Source of the DNA: Klebsiella sp. WP3-W18-ESBL-02
GTDB taxonomy: Bacteria > Pseudomonadota > Gammaproteobacteria > Enterobacterales > Enterobacteriaceae
Length of the DNA: 64,000 nucleotides
Direction of reading: 5' to 3'
Assembly: GCF_014168815.1 (NCBI RefSeq)
Contig: NZ_AP021972.1
Location: forward strand, 3,658,001-3,722,000
A program made the translations under genes and the position numbers. The notes below the pieces were generated by a model. The model was not told where the DNA came from, did no database searches, and saw only the letters and a program-made list of their open reading frames with translations. Within the stretch, counting starts at the first letter, position 1, and the number at the start of each line of letters is the position of its first letter. Positions 9,063 through 16,938 of the stretch are shown here, piece by piece.

Positions 9063-9082
9063 ATGAGTGAGTAGGCACTCAT
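9063..9082. promoter_or_regulatory. RamR operator
   Basis: The palindrome ATGAGTG-N6-CACTCAT is the known RamR-binding site of Salmonella and Klebsiella ram promoters. It lies 53 bases upstream of the romA start and 118 bases before ramR. RamR bound here should repress romA-ramA until a ligand such as a bile acid or dye releases it. Confidence 0.92.
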
Positions 9083-9200
9083 TATAGAAAGAGGCAGAAA
9101 AAATCGTCAAGCAATTTTCAAATTTTGACAATCGACGTTGAAGTCCCTGGGGTTGGCATGTTTCAATCACATTTTTTTACAGTCAGAGAGGTAAAGTGTA

Positions 9201-9776
9201 GTGGCTCGTCCAAAGAGTGAAGATAAAAAACAAGCGTTACTGGAAGCCGCCACCAGCGCCATTGCCCAGTCCGGCATTGCCGCTTCGACTGCGATGATTG
9301 CGCGCAGTGCGGGCGTGGCTGAGGGCACGCTGTTTCGCTATTTTGCCACCAAAGACGACCTGCTGAACGCACTTTACCTGCATCTGAAAAGCGACCTCTG
9401 CCAGGCGATGCTCGCCGGGCTTGTCGATACCGACTCCCCCAAGGCCTTTACCCACGGCATCTGGAACAGTTATATCGACTGGGGCGTACGCAACCCTACC
9501 GGCCACCAGGCCATTCGCCGCATGGCGGTGAGCGAAAAAATTACCGAAGAGACGGTGCAGCAGGTCAGAGCCATGTTCCCGGAGCTGCAAAAGCTTTGCC
9601 AACGCTCGGTGCGTCCGGTGTTTATGTCCGACGAATTTCGCGCTTTTGGCGACGCCCTGTTCCTGTCGCTGGCGGAAACCACCATTGAGTTTGCCAGCCG
9701 CGAACCGCTGCGGGCCGATACGCTGAAGGCGCTGGGTTTTGAAGCCATGTGGCTGGCGCTGGCCGAGGACGACTAA
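9201..9776 (+). CDS. ramR: RamR, TetR-family repressor of romA-ramA
   Basis: This 191-residue TetR regulator has an N-terminal helix-turn-helix (GIAASTAMIARSAGVAEGTLFRYFATKDDL shown in parts, about residues 27-56) and a ligand-binding C-terminal half. RamR binds the 9063-9082 palindrome and controls ramA. The protein begins at a GTG with a GAGAGG ribosome site. The gene is divergent from romA. Its stop codon overlaps the ATG of ybdF by one base (TAATG), so the two are translationally coupled. Nothing visible suggests inactivation; the frame is intact. Confidence 0.94.
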   Translation: MARPKSEDKKQALLEAATSAIAQSGIAASTAMIARSAGVAEGTLFRYFATKDDLLNALYLHLKSDLCQAMLAGLVDTDSPKAFTHGIWNSYIDWGVRNPTGHQAIRRMAVSEKITEETVQQVRAMFPELQKLCQRSVRPVFMSDEFRAFGDALFLSLAETTIEFASREPLRADTLKALGFEAMWLALAEDD

Positions 9777-10144
9777 TGGACGGAAAAACGCTGCACCAGC
9801 GGGCGCACGACTTTGCCCTGACCCTGCCCTTTTCTGACGTCTACTGGCCTTTCGGGCCGGAATATGACGTGTTTACCGTCGAGGGGAAGATCTTTATGAT
9901 CAAAACCTTTCTGCGCGGTGAAGCGATCGTCAACCTGAAGGTCGATCCCGAACAGTCCCTACTGCATCAGGCTATCTACCCGCATATTAAGCCGGGCTAT
10001 CACATGAACAAAAAGCACTGGATTTCGGTCTATCCTGGCGACGAGATCGTGCCGGAATTGCTGGAAAGCCTGATTGAAGATTCGTGGAACCGGGTCGTCG
10101 ATAAGCTGCCCAAACGCGTCCAGGCGCGGGTGCGCCCGGTTTGA
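9776..10144 (+). CDS. ybdF: YbdF, MmcQ/YjbR-family protein
   Basis: This 122-residue protein of the MmcQ/YjbR (DUF419) family has a CyaY-like fold. Family motifs visible are FALTLPFSDVYWPFG, KIFMI and the NLKVDPE segment, followed by HMNKKHWISV near residue 80. The function is not established; some members are described as DNA-binding. It is coupled to ramR by a one-base overlap. In E. coli, ybdF lies next to nfsB, as here. The longer frame upstream lies inside ramR, so the coupled ATG is the sensible start. Confidence 0.88.
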   Translation: MDGKTLHQRAHDFALTLPFSDVYWPFGPEYDVFTVEGKIFMIKTFLRGEAIVNLKVDPEQSLLHQAIYPHIKPGYHMNKKHWISVYPGDEIVPELLESLIEDSWNRVVDKLPKRVQARVRPV

Positions 10145-10266
10145 TTTTGCGTTAAATGCGATAAGTGTTATCGCATTTAACACCCTTCTCATTTGTCACA
10201 GCGCGCGGTACCCTGCTTTGATTCAACGCACCGATACGCGGTGTCTATCATCATTCAGGAGTTTTT

Positions 10267-10920
10267 ATGGATATCGTTTCCGTTGCAAAAGCGCGCTATT
10301 CCACCAAGGCCTTTGATGCCAGCAAAAAGTTAACCGCCGAGCAGGCAGCTCATCTCAATACCCTGCTGCGTTATAGCCCGTCGAGCACGAACTCTCAGCC
10401 GTGGCACTTTATCGTCGCCAGTACCGACGAAGGCAAAGCGCGCGTGGCGAAATCCGCTGCGGGCGGCTACGTGTTTAACGAACGTAAAATGCTGGATGCT
10501 TCTCATGTGGTGGTATTCTGCGCCAAAACCGCCATCGACGATGCCTGGCTGGAAAAAGTCGTCGACCAGGAAGATGCCGACGGCCGTTTTGCGACGCCGG
10601 AAGCGAAAGCCGCGAACCACAAAGGCCGCACTTTCTTTGCCGACCTGCACCGTAAAGATCGTCACGACGATGACCAGTGGGCCGCGCGTCAGGTTTACCT
10701 GAACGTCGGCAACTTCCTGCTGGGCGTGGGCGCAATGGGCCTGGACGCAGTACCCATCGAAGGCTTCGACGCCGATGTTCTCGACGCAGAATTTGGCCTG
10801 AAAGAAAAAGGCTATACCAGCCTGGTTGTCGTGCCGGTGGGCTACCACAGCGTAGAAGATTTCAACAAGACGCTGCCGAAATCTCGCCTGCCGGAAGAAA
10901 CGGTGATTACTGAGATCTGA
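10267..10920 (+). CDS. nfsB: NfsB, oxygen-insensitive NAD(P)H nitroreductase
   Basis: This 217-residue cytosolic flavoprotein reduces nitroaromatics, quinones and dihydropteridine by two-electron transfer from NAD(P)H using FMN. It activates prodrugs such as nitrofurantoin. It matches E. coli NfsB almost throughout: MDIVSVAKARYSTKAFD at the start, the FMN-binding SPSSTNSQPWHF and the conserved VVVPVGYHSVEDFN near the C-terminus. The ATG follows AGGAG. The upstream 122 bases should hold its promoter. Loss of function in this enzyme class is a known route to nitrofuran resistance, but the frame is intact. Confidence 0.97.
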   Translation: MDIVSVAKARYSTKAFDASKKLTAEQAAHLNTLLRYSPSSTNSQPWHFIVASTDEGKARVAKSAAGGYVFNERKMLDASHVVVFCAKTAIDDAWLEKVVDQEDADGRFATPEAKAANHKGRTFFADLHRKDRHDDDQWAARQVYLNVGNFLLGVGAMGLDAVPIEGFDADVLDAEFGLKEKGYTSLVVVPVGYHSVEDFNKTLPKSRLPEETVITEI

Positions 10921-10923
10921 TTT

Positions 10924-10975
10924 AGCCCCGGCGGCGCTGTGCGTAGCCGGGCTACTCTTATTGCGTAGCCCGGAC
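10924..10975. repeat. REP-like palindromes between nfsB and the MmyB-like gene
   Basis: Two nested inverted repeats occur: AGCCCCGGC...GTAGCCGGGCT and GTAGCCGGGCTAC...GCGTAGCCCGGAC. They sit between convergent genes and may act as a bidirectional terminator. The sequence differs from the BIMEs elsewhere in the window. Confidence 0.55.
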
Positions 10976-11005
10976 ACGCGCGGCGGCGCCGGAACCGCTT
11001 TCGGA

Positions 11006-11869
11006 CTAGAGCTTCGCCAGCACCGCTTCCCCAATATCATCCACCGGTAAGTACACCAGCAAACGTGAGCCATTACGCGGCGCAGAGTACCAGTACATCT
11101 GCTGCAGCTGAAAATCGCCGAACTCAGGATGGTGAAAATCTTTGATCTGATTCTCAACGCCGCGCACGTCATAGCGCTGATACCATAGCGCCTCAAACTC
11201 GCTTGAAGCGGCAAAGAAGCGCGCCAGCTTGTTCTCCCACGCCGCGTCACCGCGATGTTCAGCCATGGCGGCACGGAAGTAAGACACAAATGTCGCAAGC
11301 ACGTCGCGATTCGCCAGGCGGCTGCGCCAGCCGGGATGCGTCAGATACAGATAAATACAGTTTCGATCGTCTTCAGGAATGGTCGAAAAATCGACGCCCA
11401 TCAGCCGACAAAACGCGTCGTTCCACGCCACAATGTCGAAATTCGCACGCTGAATACTGGCCGGCTGCGGCAGCAAACTGTCGAGCATGCGGCGCGCGCC
11501 TGGACTGATACCTTCGCAAAGCGGCACGTAGGCAGACTCCAGCGGTTTCAGCCCAGCCAGCACGAACAGATGGCGCGTCTCCAGCTCGCTGCACTGCAGC
11601 GCCTCGGCAATCGCCTGCATCACCGCCACCGAGGGGTTAACCTCGCGCCCTTGTTCCAGCCAGGTATACCAGGTCACGCCAACGTCTGCCAGCATCGCCA
11701 CTTCTTCACGGCGCAGGCCGGGTGTGCGCCGCCGTCCGCTACGCGGTAGCCCCAGGCGCTGCGGATCGAGGCTTTCCCGCCGCGCGCGAAGAAAAGCGCC
11801 CAACTGCTTGCGGCTATCGTCCTGCCGCGCGGTCGGTGCGGCGGCTTCACCCGGGGTAATAAGGCTCAT
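11006..11869 (-). CDS. MmyB-like helix-turn-helix transcriptional regulator
   Basis: This 287-residue regulator has an N-terminal XRE-type helix-turn-helix (LGAFLRARRESLDP, then RRTPGLRREEVAMLADVGVTWYTWLEQG). That string is the hallmark of the MmyB family. The C-terminal PAS-like ligand domain contains NFDIVAWNDAFCRLMG and other MmyB motifs. Such regulators often control a divergent oxidoreductase or transporter gene, here the MFS exporter starting 107 bases away. Two ATG codons are adjacent; the second, at 11869, has better spacing from GGAG. E. coli K-12 lacks this pair between nfsB and ybdG as I remember it. Confidence 0.88.
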   Translation of the reverse strand: MSLITPGEAAAPTARQDDSRKQLGAFLRARRESLDPQRLGLPRSGRRRTPGLRREEVAMLADVGVTWYTWLEQGREVNPSVAVMQAIAEALQCSELETRHLFVLAGLKPLESAYVPLCEGISPGARRMLDSLLPQPASIQRANFDIVAWNDAFCRLMGVDFSTIPEDDRNCIYLYLTHPGWRSRLANRDVLATFVSYFRAAMAEHRGDAAWENKLARFFAASSEFEALWYQRYDVRGVENQIKDFHHPEFGDFQLQQMYWYSAPRNGSRLLVYLPVDDIGEAVLAKL

Positions 11870-11894
11870 CATCTCTCCAGCATGGTAGTGCCAA

Positions 11895-11957
11895 TACCCG
11901 TATAACCAGGAACTGGTACCCGTTTATTGAATCAGCGATGCTACGTCCATTCGCTGA
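11895..11957. promoter_or_regulatory. Candidate operator region between the MmyB-like regulator and MFS exporter
   Basis: The divergent promoter region contains TACCCGT twice in direct orientation, 22 bases apart (11895 and 11917). It also holds a 7-bp inverted repeat TCAGCGA...TCGCTGA (11932-11938 and 11951-11957). Either could be the site of the adjacent regulator. This is inferred from symmetry and position only. Confidence 0.4.
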
Positions 11958-11976
11958 ACGACGCAATGGAGCTACC

Positions 11977-13404
11977 ATGAAAACGTCTGCTGTTTCCCCC
12001 GGTCGCGCGGGACTTTTCCTGTTGTTAACCGGCCTGATGTTGCCCCAGATCGACACCTCGATCACCAACGTCGCCCTCGACTCCATCACCGCATCACTGC
12101 ACGCCAGCCCCACCCAACTGGAGCTGATCGTCGCACTGTACGGCGTGGCGTTCGCCGTCTGCCTGGCGATGGGCAGTAAACTTGGCGACAACTATGGCCG
12201 CCGCCGTCTGTTTATGTGGGGCGTGGCAATTTTTAGCTTCGCGTCCTTACTGTGCGGGCTCGCGAACTCAATCACCGCCCTGCTGGCCGCCCGCACCTTA
12301 CAGGGCGCAGGGGCAGCGCTCATCGTGCCGCAAATTCTCGCCACGCTGCACGTGACGCTGAAAGGGAGCGCCCACGCTCGCGCCATCAGCCTGTACGGCG
12401 GCATTGGCGGCATTTCGTTTATCGTCGGGCAGATGTGCGGCGGCTGGCTGGTTTCCGCGGATATTGCCGGGCTCGGCTGGCGTAATGCTTTTTTTATCAA
12501 CGTGCCGATAGGCCTGCTGGTGCTGGCCTATAGCCGCCGCTACGTGCCGGAAACCCGCCGCGATGAGCATACCCGAATCGACTGGCAGGGCACTTTTAGC
12601 CTTGGACTGATTTTGTGCTGTCTGCTGTTCCCGATGGCGCTGGGGCCGGAACTCCGCTGGCCGTGGCCGCTGCGCCTGATGCTACTGGCGATTATTCCGC
12701 TGCTGTGGTGGATGCGTGCCAGCGCGCTACGTCAACAGCGACGCGGCGAGCATCCTCTGCTGCCCCCGCGTCTGCTCCAGCTCGCCAGCGTCCGCTTTGG
12801 TATGGCGATCGCCCTGCTGTTTTTCAGCGCCTGGTCCGGCTTTATGTTCTGCATGGCGCTCACCATGCAGTCTGGTCTGGGCATGGCGCCATGGCAATCG
12901 GGTAACAGCTTTGTGGCGCTGGGCGTAGCCTATTTCGTCTCGGCGCTGTATGCGCCTAAGCTGATTACTCGCCACAGCATGGGGCGGATTCTGCTTGCGG
13001 GTCTGGCCATACAGATAAGCGGTCTGCTGCTGCTGATGGCAACCTTCCATCATTTTGCGCATGCGACAACCGCTCTGGCGCTGGCGCCGTCGACGGCGCT
13101 GATTGGCTACGGTCAGGCGCTGATCGTGAACTGCTTCTATCGGGTAGGAATGCGCGACATCACCGCCAACGACGCGGGCGCCGGCAGTGCGTTGCTAAGC
13201 ACGCTACAGCAGGCCACGCTGGGCCTCGGTCCCGCGGTGTTTGGTTCATTGCTGCTGGCGCTCATGCATAGCCACCGCGGCAGCTATACCGATGCGATGA
13301 TCGGCTTTCTCGGCGTAGAAGCGGTGATGATGCTGGCGCTTGCGGTCATCGCTATCTGTCTGCGCCATCATTTAAACCACCGTCCGGCGCTGGCAACGTC
13401 GTAA
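11977..13404 (+). CDS. MFS drug exporter of the DHA2 (14-span) family
   Basis: This 475-residue integral membrane protein resembles EmrB/QacA-type exporters. It shows LPQIDTSITNVALDSI in TM1, as in EmrB, the cytoplasmic motif GSKLGDNYGRRR and the motif-C-like SFIVGQMCGGWLV. About 14 hydrophobic stretches can be counted. Substrates are unknown; drugs, dyes or aromatic compounds are typical. It starts at an ATG with GGAG 5 bases upstream. It is divergent from the MmyB-like regulator, which probably controls it. The frame extends 13 codons further upstream, but only this ATG has a ribosome site. Confidence 0.88.
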   Translation: MKTSAVSPGRAGLFLLLTGLMLPQIDTSITNVALDSITASLHASPTQLELIVALYGVAFAVCLAMGSKLGDNYGRRRLFMWGVAIFSFASLLCGLANSITALLAARTLQGAGAALIVPQILATLHVTLKGSAHARAISLYGGIGGISFIVGQMCGGWLVSADIAGLGWRNAFFINVPIGLLVLAYSRRYVPETRRDEHTRIDWQGTFSLGLILCCLLFPMALGPELRWPWPLRLMLLAIIPLLWWMRASALRQQRRGEHPLLPPRLLQLASVRFGMAIALLFFSAWSGFMFCMALTMQSGLGMAPWQSGNSFVALGVAYFVSALYAPKLITRHSMGRILLAGLAIQISGLLLLMATFHHFAHATTALALAPSTALIGYGQALIVNCFYRVGMRDITANDAGAGSALLSTLQQATLGLGPAVFGSLLLALMHSHRGSYTDAMIGFLGVEAVMMLALAVIAICLRHHLNHRPALATS

Positions 13405-13413
13405 CCTTAAGTT

Positions 13414-13474
13414 CCTGTATAGCCGTTTGCATAATATAGCCATCGCAGCCATTATAATTAGCTGGCTATACAGG
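13414..13474. promoter_or_regulatory. Long inverted repeat bracketing the ybdG promoter
   Basis: An 11-bp perfect inverted repeat, CCTGTATAGCC (13414-13424) and GGCTATACAGG (13464-13474), encloses 39 bases holding a TATAAT (13453-13458). The right arm runs into the ybdG ribosome-binding sequence (CAGGAG). It could be a paired operator or an RNA structure that hides the ribosome site in read-through mRNA. Confidence 0.5.
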
Positions 13475-13481
13475 AGATGTT

Positions 13482-14729
13482 ATGCAGGAACTGATTACAC
13501 AGATAGAAGAGATGGGCATTGAAATAAACCATACCAATTCATTGTTCATCATTTTTGGTATTATTTTTCTCACTGCCATCATTGTCCATCTGATACTCCA
13601 TCGGGTGGTGCTACGCACCTTTGAAAAACGCGCGCAGGCCAGCAGCCATTTATGGCTGCAAATTATTACGCAGAATAAACTTTTCCACCGGCTGGCGTTT
13701 ACCCTGCAGGGGATTATCGTCAACGTGCAGGCCGTACTGTGGCTGCAAAAAGGCAGCGATGCGGCGCAAATATTAACCACCGCCGCCCAGCTGTGGGTGA
13801 TGCTTTATGCGCTGCTGTCGTTCTTCTCGCTGCTGGACGTTATTTTTAACCTGTCACAGAAGCTGTCGTTCTCTTCGCAGCTACCGCTGAAGGGGATATT
13901 CCAGGGCGTTAAGCTGGTCAGCGCGATCCTGATTGGCATTCTGATGATTTCGCTACTGCTGGGGCAATCGCCGGCTATTTTAATCAGCGGCCTCGGGGCA
14001 ATGGCGGCGGTATTAATGCTGGTATTTAAGGATCCGATTCTCGGTCTGGTGGCGGGAATTCAGCTTTCTGCAAACGACATGCTGAAGCTCGGCGACTGGC
14101 TGGAGATGCCGAAATACGGGGCCGACGGCGCGGTAACCGATATTGGTTTAACTACCGTCAAAGTGCGGAACTGGGATAATACCATTACCACCATCCCCAC
14201 CTGGTCGCTGGTCTCTGACTCATTCAAAAACTGGAGCGGCATGTCGGCTTCGGGCGGCCGTCGCATTAAGCGCAGCATTAATGTTGATACCACTAGCGTG
14301 CATTTTCTTGACGAGCAAGAGCAACAGCGGTTAATTCAGGCACGCCTGCTAAAACCGTATATGGACTCGCGTCATGAGGAAATTAGCCTGTGGAATCAGG
14401 AGCACGGCGGCGATGGCTCTGTGCTGAACCTGCGCAAGATGACCAATATTGGTACCTTCCGTGCCTACCTCAATGAATATCTGCGTAACCATCCGCGCAT
14501 TCGCAAAGATATGACGCTAATGGTTCGCCAGCTGGCACCGGATAATAACGGTTTACCGATTGAGATATACGCCTTCACCAATACCGTAGTGTGGGCGGAA
14601 TATGAAAGCATCCAGGCCGATATTTTTGACCATATTTTCGCCGTGGTCGAAGAGTTTGGCTTACGGATTCATCAGTCGCCGACCGGTAACGATATTCGCG
14701 CCCTGGCAGGCGCGATGGGGCAGCAATAA
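13482..14729 (+). CDS. ybdG: YbdG, miniconductance mechanosensitive channel of the MscS family
   Basis: This 415-residue inner-membrane channel opens under membrane tension and protects against osmotic downshock. It has about five N-terminal spans. The MscS pore helix and beta domain follow (GQSPAILISGLGAMAAVLM and FKDPILGLVAGIQLSANDM). The soluble part has GDWLEMPKYGADG and a long C-terminal cytoplasmic domain ending GNDIRALAGAMGQQ. It matches E. coli YbdG closely and, as there, neighbours nfsB and pheP in gene order. Its stop is immediately followed by the convergent LacI-family gene's stop, leaving no room for a terminator. Confidence 0.95.
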   Translation: MQELITQIEEMGIEINHTNSLFIIFGIIFLTAIIVHLILHRVVLRTFEKRAQASSHLWLQIITQNKLFHRLAFTLQGIIVNVQAVLWLQKGSDAAQILTTAAQLWVMLYALLSFFSLLDVIFNLSQKLSFSSQLPLKGIFQGVKLVSAILIGILMISLLLGQSPAILISGLGAMAAVLMLVFKDPILGLVAGIQLSANDMLKLGDWLEMPKYGADGAVTDIGLTTVKVRNWDNTITTIPTWSLVSDSFKNWSGMSASGGRRIKRSINVDTTSVHFLDEQEQQRLIQARLLKPYMDSRHEEISLWNQEHGGDGSVLNLRKMTNIGTFRAYLNEYLRNHPRIRKDMTLMVRQLAPDNNGLPIEIYAFTNTVVWAEYESIQADIFDHIFAVVEEFGLRIHQSPTGNDIRALAGAMGQQ

Positions 14730-15710
14730 TCAGGCGCTGGCGCGTGAAATAAAGCGCCAGTCCAGCATGGTTCGTTCTGGACGGGCGTCGGGGTTTTCGA
14801 TTTTGTTGAGCAGCAGCGCGACGGCGTGGGCGCCAATCTCACGCGACGGCTGCTCCACGGTCGTCAGCTGCGGTGACACCATTTCGGCCAGCTCCGTACC
14901 GTCAAAACCCACCACCGCAATATCCTGCGGCACGCGCAGCCCCGCCTGCTCCACGGCGCGCAGGGCTCCCGCCGCCAGCGCGTCGGATACCGCAAACACG
15001 GCATCAGGACGCGGGTTCATCGCCAGCAGCTTTTTCATCGCCGCCTTGCCCGCAGCGGCGCTAAGGTCGCTGGCGTATTCTACCGGTTGGTACGCCAGGC
15101 TTTCCCGCGCCAGCACGTTCTTATAGCCCTGTTCACGCAGGCGCGCATATTTGTAGTTGAGGTCATGGTTGATAAGCGCAATGTGCCGACGCCCGAGCGC
15201 CGCCAGATAGCCCACCGCATGTTCGGCAGCCTTGACGTCGTCGATCCCCACGCAGGAAACGTCGCCCGCATCAGCGTACTCGGCGCACTGAACCCACGGC
15301 GCGTCGCCAATCACGGTCGTCAGCTCCGGCAGGCGGGTAAACGCATCCATAGTGATAATACCGTCGACCATTTTGCCGGTCAGCAGACGCAGGCCGGATT
15401 TCGAACGCTCAATATCCGAACCGGAGTTGCACAGCAGAATACGGTAACCGTTCTTTTCCGCCGCTTCTTCGATGCCCTTCACCACCTCGGCGCAGAACGG
15501 GTTGGCGATGTTCGATACCATCACCAGAATCATTGAGCTACGCGCCGTGCGTAGCTGTCGTGCCAGCAGGTTAGGCTGGTAGTTGCTCTCTTTAATGGCC
15601 TGAAGAACACGCTCGCGGTTTTTCGCCTTCACCGTTTCGCTGTTGTTCAGCACGCGCGACACGGTCGCTACCGAAACGCCCGCCAGCTGAGCGATTTTCT
15701 GAATTGACAT
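14730..15710 (-). CDS. LacI-family transcriptional regulator of the sugar operon
   Basis: This 326-residue regulator has a standard N-terminal helix-turn-helix and hinge: MSIQKIAQLAGVSVATVSRV, then NYQPNLLARQLRT. A periplasmic-binding-protein-like sensor domain follows (SMILVMVSNIANPFCAEVVKG, later VVGFDGTELAEMVSPQLTTV). It is the last gene after the permease, isomerase and dehydrogenase genes on the same strand, 76 bases beyond the dehydrogenase stop. The paired palindromes at 19235-19285 are its likely operators. The effector is unknown. The frame runs 29 codons upstream, but LacI proteins begin close to the helix-turn-helix, which supports the ATG at 15710. Confidence 0.9.
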   Translation of the reverse strand: MSIQKIAQLAGVSVATVSRVLNNSETVKAKNRERVLQAIKESNYQPNLLARQLRTARSSMILVMVSNIANPFCAEVVKGIEEAAEKNGYRILLCNSGSDIERSKSGLRLLTGKMVDGIITMDAFTRLPELTTVIGDAPWVQCAEYADAGDVSCVGIDDVKAAEHAVGYLAALGRRHIALINHDLNYKYARLREQGYKNVLARESLAYQPVEYASDLSAAAGKAAMKKLLAMNPRPDAVFAVSDALAAGALRAVEQAGLRVPQDIAVVGFDGTELAEMVSPQLTTVEQPSREIGAHAVALLLNKIENPDARPERTMLDWRFISRASA

Positions 15711-15786
15711 ACAACGCCATTCCCTGCAGTTAACGCTTTGCGTGCAGGCTACCACAAAAAACGTGCCCGGCGTACCGGGCACAGGG

Positions 15787-16938
15787 TTATTGTTCAACGT
15801 GTATCCAGCGTCTCTGCTGATGGCTTTTCACAATAGCATCAACAATATACATCACATTCGCCCCTTCACTGAACGAGGCAAAACGGCGTTCAGCGGCGGC
15901 TGGCATTTTCCCACTCTGCACGGCACGGTAGAAATACCCCATCATATTTTTAAACGCGTCAGGCCAGCCTTCACTATGACCGCCGGGGAAGTGTGCCTGC
16001 CCGGCCACGTCGCCGTTCAGCAGCCCGGGGTCATCGCTCAGCAGTTGGTTGGGCTGGCTACGCTGACCAATCCACAGCTGTTGCGGCGTTTCCTGATCCC
16101 AGGCAAGCGAACAGGCGCTGGCGTTAATATCAAAATACAGACGATTTTTACGCCCGGCGCTGACCTGCGAGACGCTAAAACAGCCCTTGCTGCCGTCATC
16201 GAAGCGGAACAAAACCGAGCCGGCATCCTCCGTCGTGACCGGGACATCGCGATACGCCAGCGCTTCGCCGCGTTCGCTAAACGTTGCCTGAGCGTCAGGG
16301 CTGGCCTTGCGCGTCGGCCAGACGATAGCCAGATCGGCCATCACTTCCACAATTCGCCGTCCGGTAACAAACTGCACCGTGTCACACCAGTGCGATCCGA
16401 TGTCGGCCACCGCGCGCGATACGCCTCCCTGCTCCGCATCGACTCGCCAGTTAAAGTCGTGTTCTAGCAGCATCCAGTCCTGATGATAGCCGCCGTAGGC
16501 TGAAAACAGACGGCCGGTCTGGCCTGCACGCATCATACTGGCCGCCTGCTGTACCATCGCAAACTGGCGATAGACGAAGCTGACGCCGTGGACCACGCCC
16601 GCATCCTGCGCCATTTGTTCCAACTCGCGCGCCTCCTCCGGCGTCATGCACAGCGGTTTCTCAGAGAAGACATGTTTCCCCGCACGTAAAATCTGCCGGT
16701 TGACCGAGGCGTGCAGAAAATTAGGCGTACAGTTATGCACCACCTGTAGCCCAGGATGCGCCAGCAGCGCCTCGACATCACCGTAGGCGGATGGAATATT
16801 GAGCTGCCGCGCCTTTGCCTGCGCCTGCTCCAGCGAAGCATCGCACAGCGCCACCACCTCAACATCCCCCAGTCGCCTCAGCGCTTCAATATGCGCCGGG
16901 CCAATAAAACCTGAACCCACTATACCAACCTGAATCAT
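15787..16938 (-). CDS. Gfo/Idh/MocA-family oxidoreductase
   Basis: This 383-residue NAD(P)-dependent dehydrogenase probably acts on a sugar, sugar alcohol or glycoside. The N-terminal Rossmann motif is VGSGFIGPAHIEAL. The family's catalytic EKP motif appears as FSEKPLCMTPEEA near residue 95. The substrate-binding domain contains GSHWCDTVQFVTG. Its ATG overlaps the stop of the isomerase gene by four bases (ATGA), so the two are coupled. Pairing of such a dehydrogenase with a TIM-barrel isomerase is seen in inositol and 3-keto-glycoside pathways. The exact substrate cannot be read from the sequence. Confidence 0.9.
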   Translation of the reverse strand: MIQVGIVGSGFIGPAHIEALRRLGDVEVVALCDASLEQAQAKARQLNIPSAYGDVEALLAHPGLQVVHNCTPNFLHASVNRQILRAGKHVFSEKPLCMTPEEARELEQMAQDAGVVHGVSFVYRQFAMVQQAASMMRAGQTGRLFSAYGGYHQDWMLLEHDFNWRVDAEQGGVSRAVADIGSHWCDTVQFVTGRRIVEVMADLAIVWPTRKASPDAQATFSERGEALAYRDVPVTTEDAGSVLFRFDDGSKGCFSVSQVSAGRKNRLYFDINASACSLAWDQETPQQLWIGQRSQPNQLLSDDPGLLNGDVAGQAHFPGGHSEGWPDAFKNMMGYFYRAVQSGKMPAAAERRFASFSEGANVMYIVDAIVKSHQQRRWIHVEQ

